A stretch of DNA of 42,660 nucleotides, taken from assembly GCA_028278625.1 (NCBI GenBank), contig JANQDY010000188.1:1-42660 (forward strand), written 5' to 3'. The notes under the pieces are model-generated. The model saw only the letters and a program-made list of their open reading frames with translations. It made no database searches and was not told the DNA's origin. Each line of letters starts with the position of its first letter. The first letter of the stretch is position 1. The position numbers were made by a program, and so were the translations under genes. Below, piece after piece: positions 42,577 through 42,660 of this stretch. The DNA is from Thermodesulfobacteriota bacterium (lineage in GTDB: Bacteria; Desulfobacterota; DSM-4660; Desulfatiglandales; Desulfatiglandaceae).

Positions 42577-42660
42577 AAAGTCAGAACGCGGTCAAGCCGA
42601 TATTATGAGCATTTGCTCAAAACGGGTGCGGTACAGGGCGGCCATTTTTTTCACCTCACC
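42560..42660 (+). repeat. Probable repeat/MITE-like element cutting the binding-protein gene
   Basis: From about 42560 the sequence ATGGTCTCGTAAAAAGTCAG replaces the expected end of the binding-protein gene. I recall sequences like this (…ACTTTTTACGAG…) as dispersed repeats in Desulfobacterales genomes, but this cannot be confirmed here. The other end lies beyond the window, so it is unknown if it is a MITE, an IS end or something else. Confidence 0.4.

Overview
The window looks like a chromosomal segment of an anaerobic member of the Desulfobacterota (deltaproteobacterial, Desulfobacterales-like). The reasons are the mix of tungsten-type aldehyde:ferredoxin oxidoreductase, molybdenum hydroxylase, two tripartite TRAP uptake systems, a split B12 mutase with a carboxyltransferase, and many acyl-CoA enzymes, all at moderate GC. 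This is an inference from gene content; there is no rRNA or other phylogenetic marker in the window, and I saw no tRNA, CRISPR array or complete insertion sequence.

Layout. (1) 1-7.3 kb is mixed housekeeping and accessory DNA: the end of an MFS transporter, a TPR protein, an orphan HigA-type antitoxin, a MaoC remnant, a metallo-beta-lactamase-fold hydrolase, a small phosphatase-like protein and a large EndoQ-UvrD fusion. A 60-bp repeat occurs twice here. (2) 7.3-11.8 kb is a three-subunit molybdenum hydroxylase operon followed by its probable TetR regulator, with a perfect inverted repeat upstream of the operon. (3) 11.9-21.6 kb, minus strand, runs from 3-hydroxyacyl-CoA dehydrogenase through a truncated methylmalonyl-CoA epimerase, a DctPQM TRAP transporter, a zinc alcohol dehydrogenase, an aldehyde oxidoreductase, a flavin oxidoreductase and an MFS transporter. 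(4) A 549-bp AT-rich divergent control region (21555-22103) carries two facing promoters, each overlapped by a related AT-rich motif. (5) 22.1-39.6 kb, plus strand, starts with a GntR/FCD regulator and continues through enoyl-CoA hydratase, carboxyltransferase, B12-binding subunit, methylmalonyl-CoA mutase large subunit, an HMG-CoA-synthase-like/DUF35 fusion, thiolase, a PaaG-like isomerase, acyl-CoA dehydrogenase, a cupin, two lipoate-ligase-like paralogues flanking a PaaK-like adenylating protein, and a TAXI-type TRAP transporter, closing with a strong terminator. (6) 39.7-42.66 kb holds a divergent HMG-CoA-lyase-like protein, a poorly defined 0.8-kb stretch and a branched-chain-amino-acid-type binding protein whose 3' end seems to be cut by a repeat element.

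How the parts may work together (inference): the two divergent arms around the GntR gene look like one catabolic island. TRAP systems import an organic acid; alcohol and aldehyde oxidoreductases bring it to the acid level; an acyl-adenylating protein or other ligase activates it; and the mutase plus carboxyltransferase perform carbon-skeleton rearrangement and decarboxylation before or after beta-oxidation by the acyl-CoA dehydrogenase, hydratase, hydroxyacyl-CoA dehydrogenase and thiolase. The substrate cannot be named from sequence alone. The most unusual parts are the lipoate-ligase-like pair with the P-loop-degenerate PaaK homologue, the HMGCS-like/DUF35 fusion lacking the usual catalytic cysteine, and the HMG-CoA-lyase homologue lacking two metal ligands and the catalytic cysteine loop.
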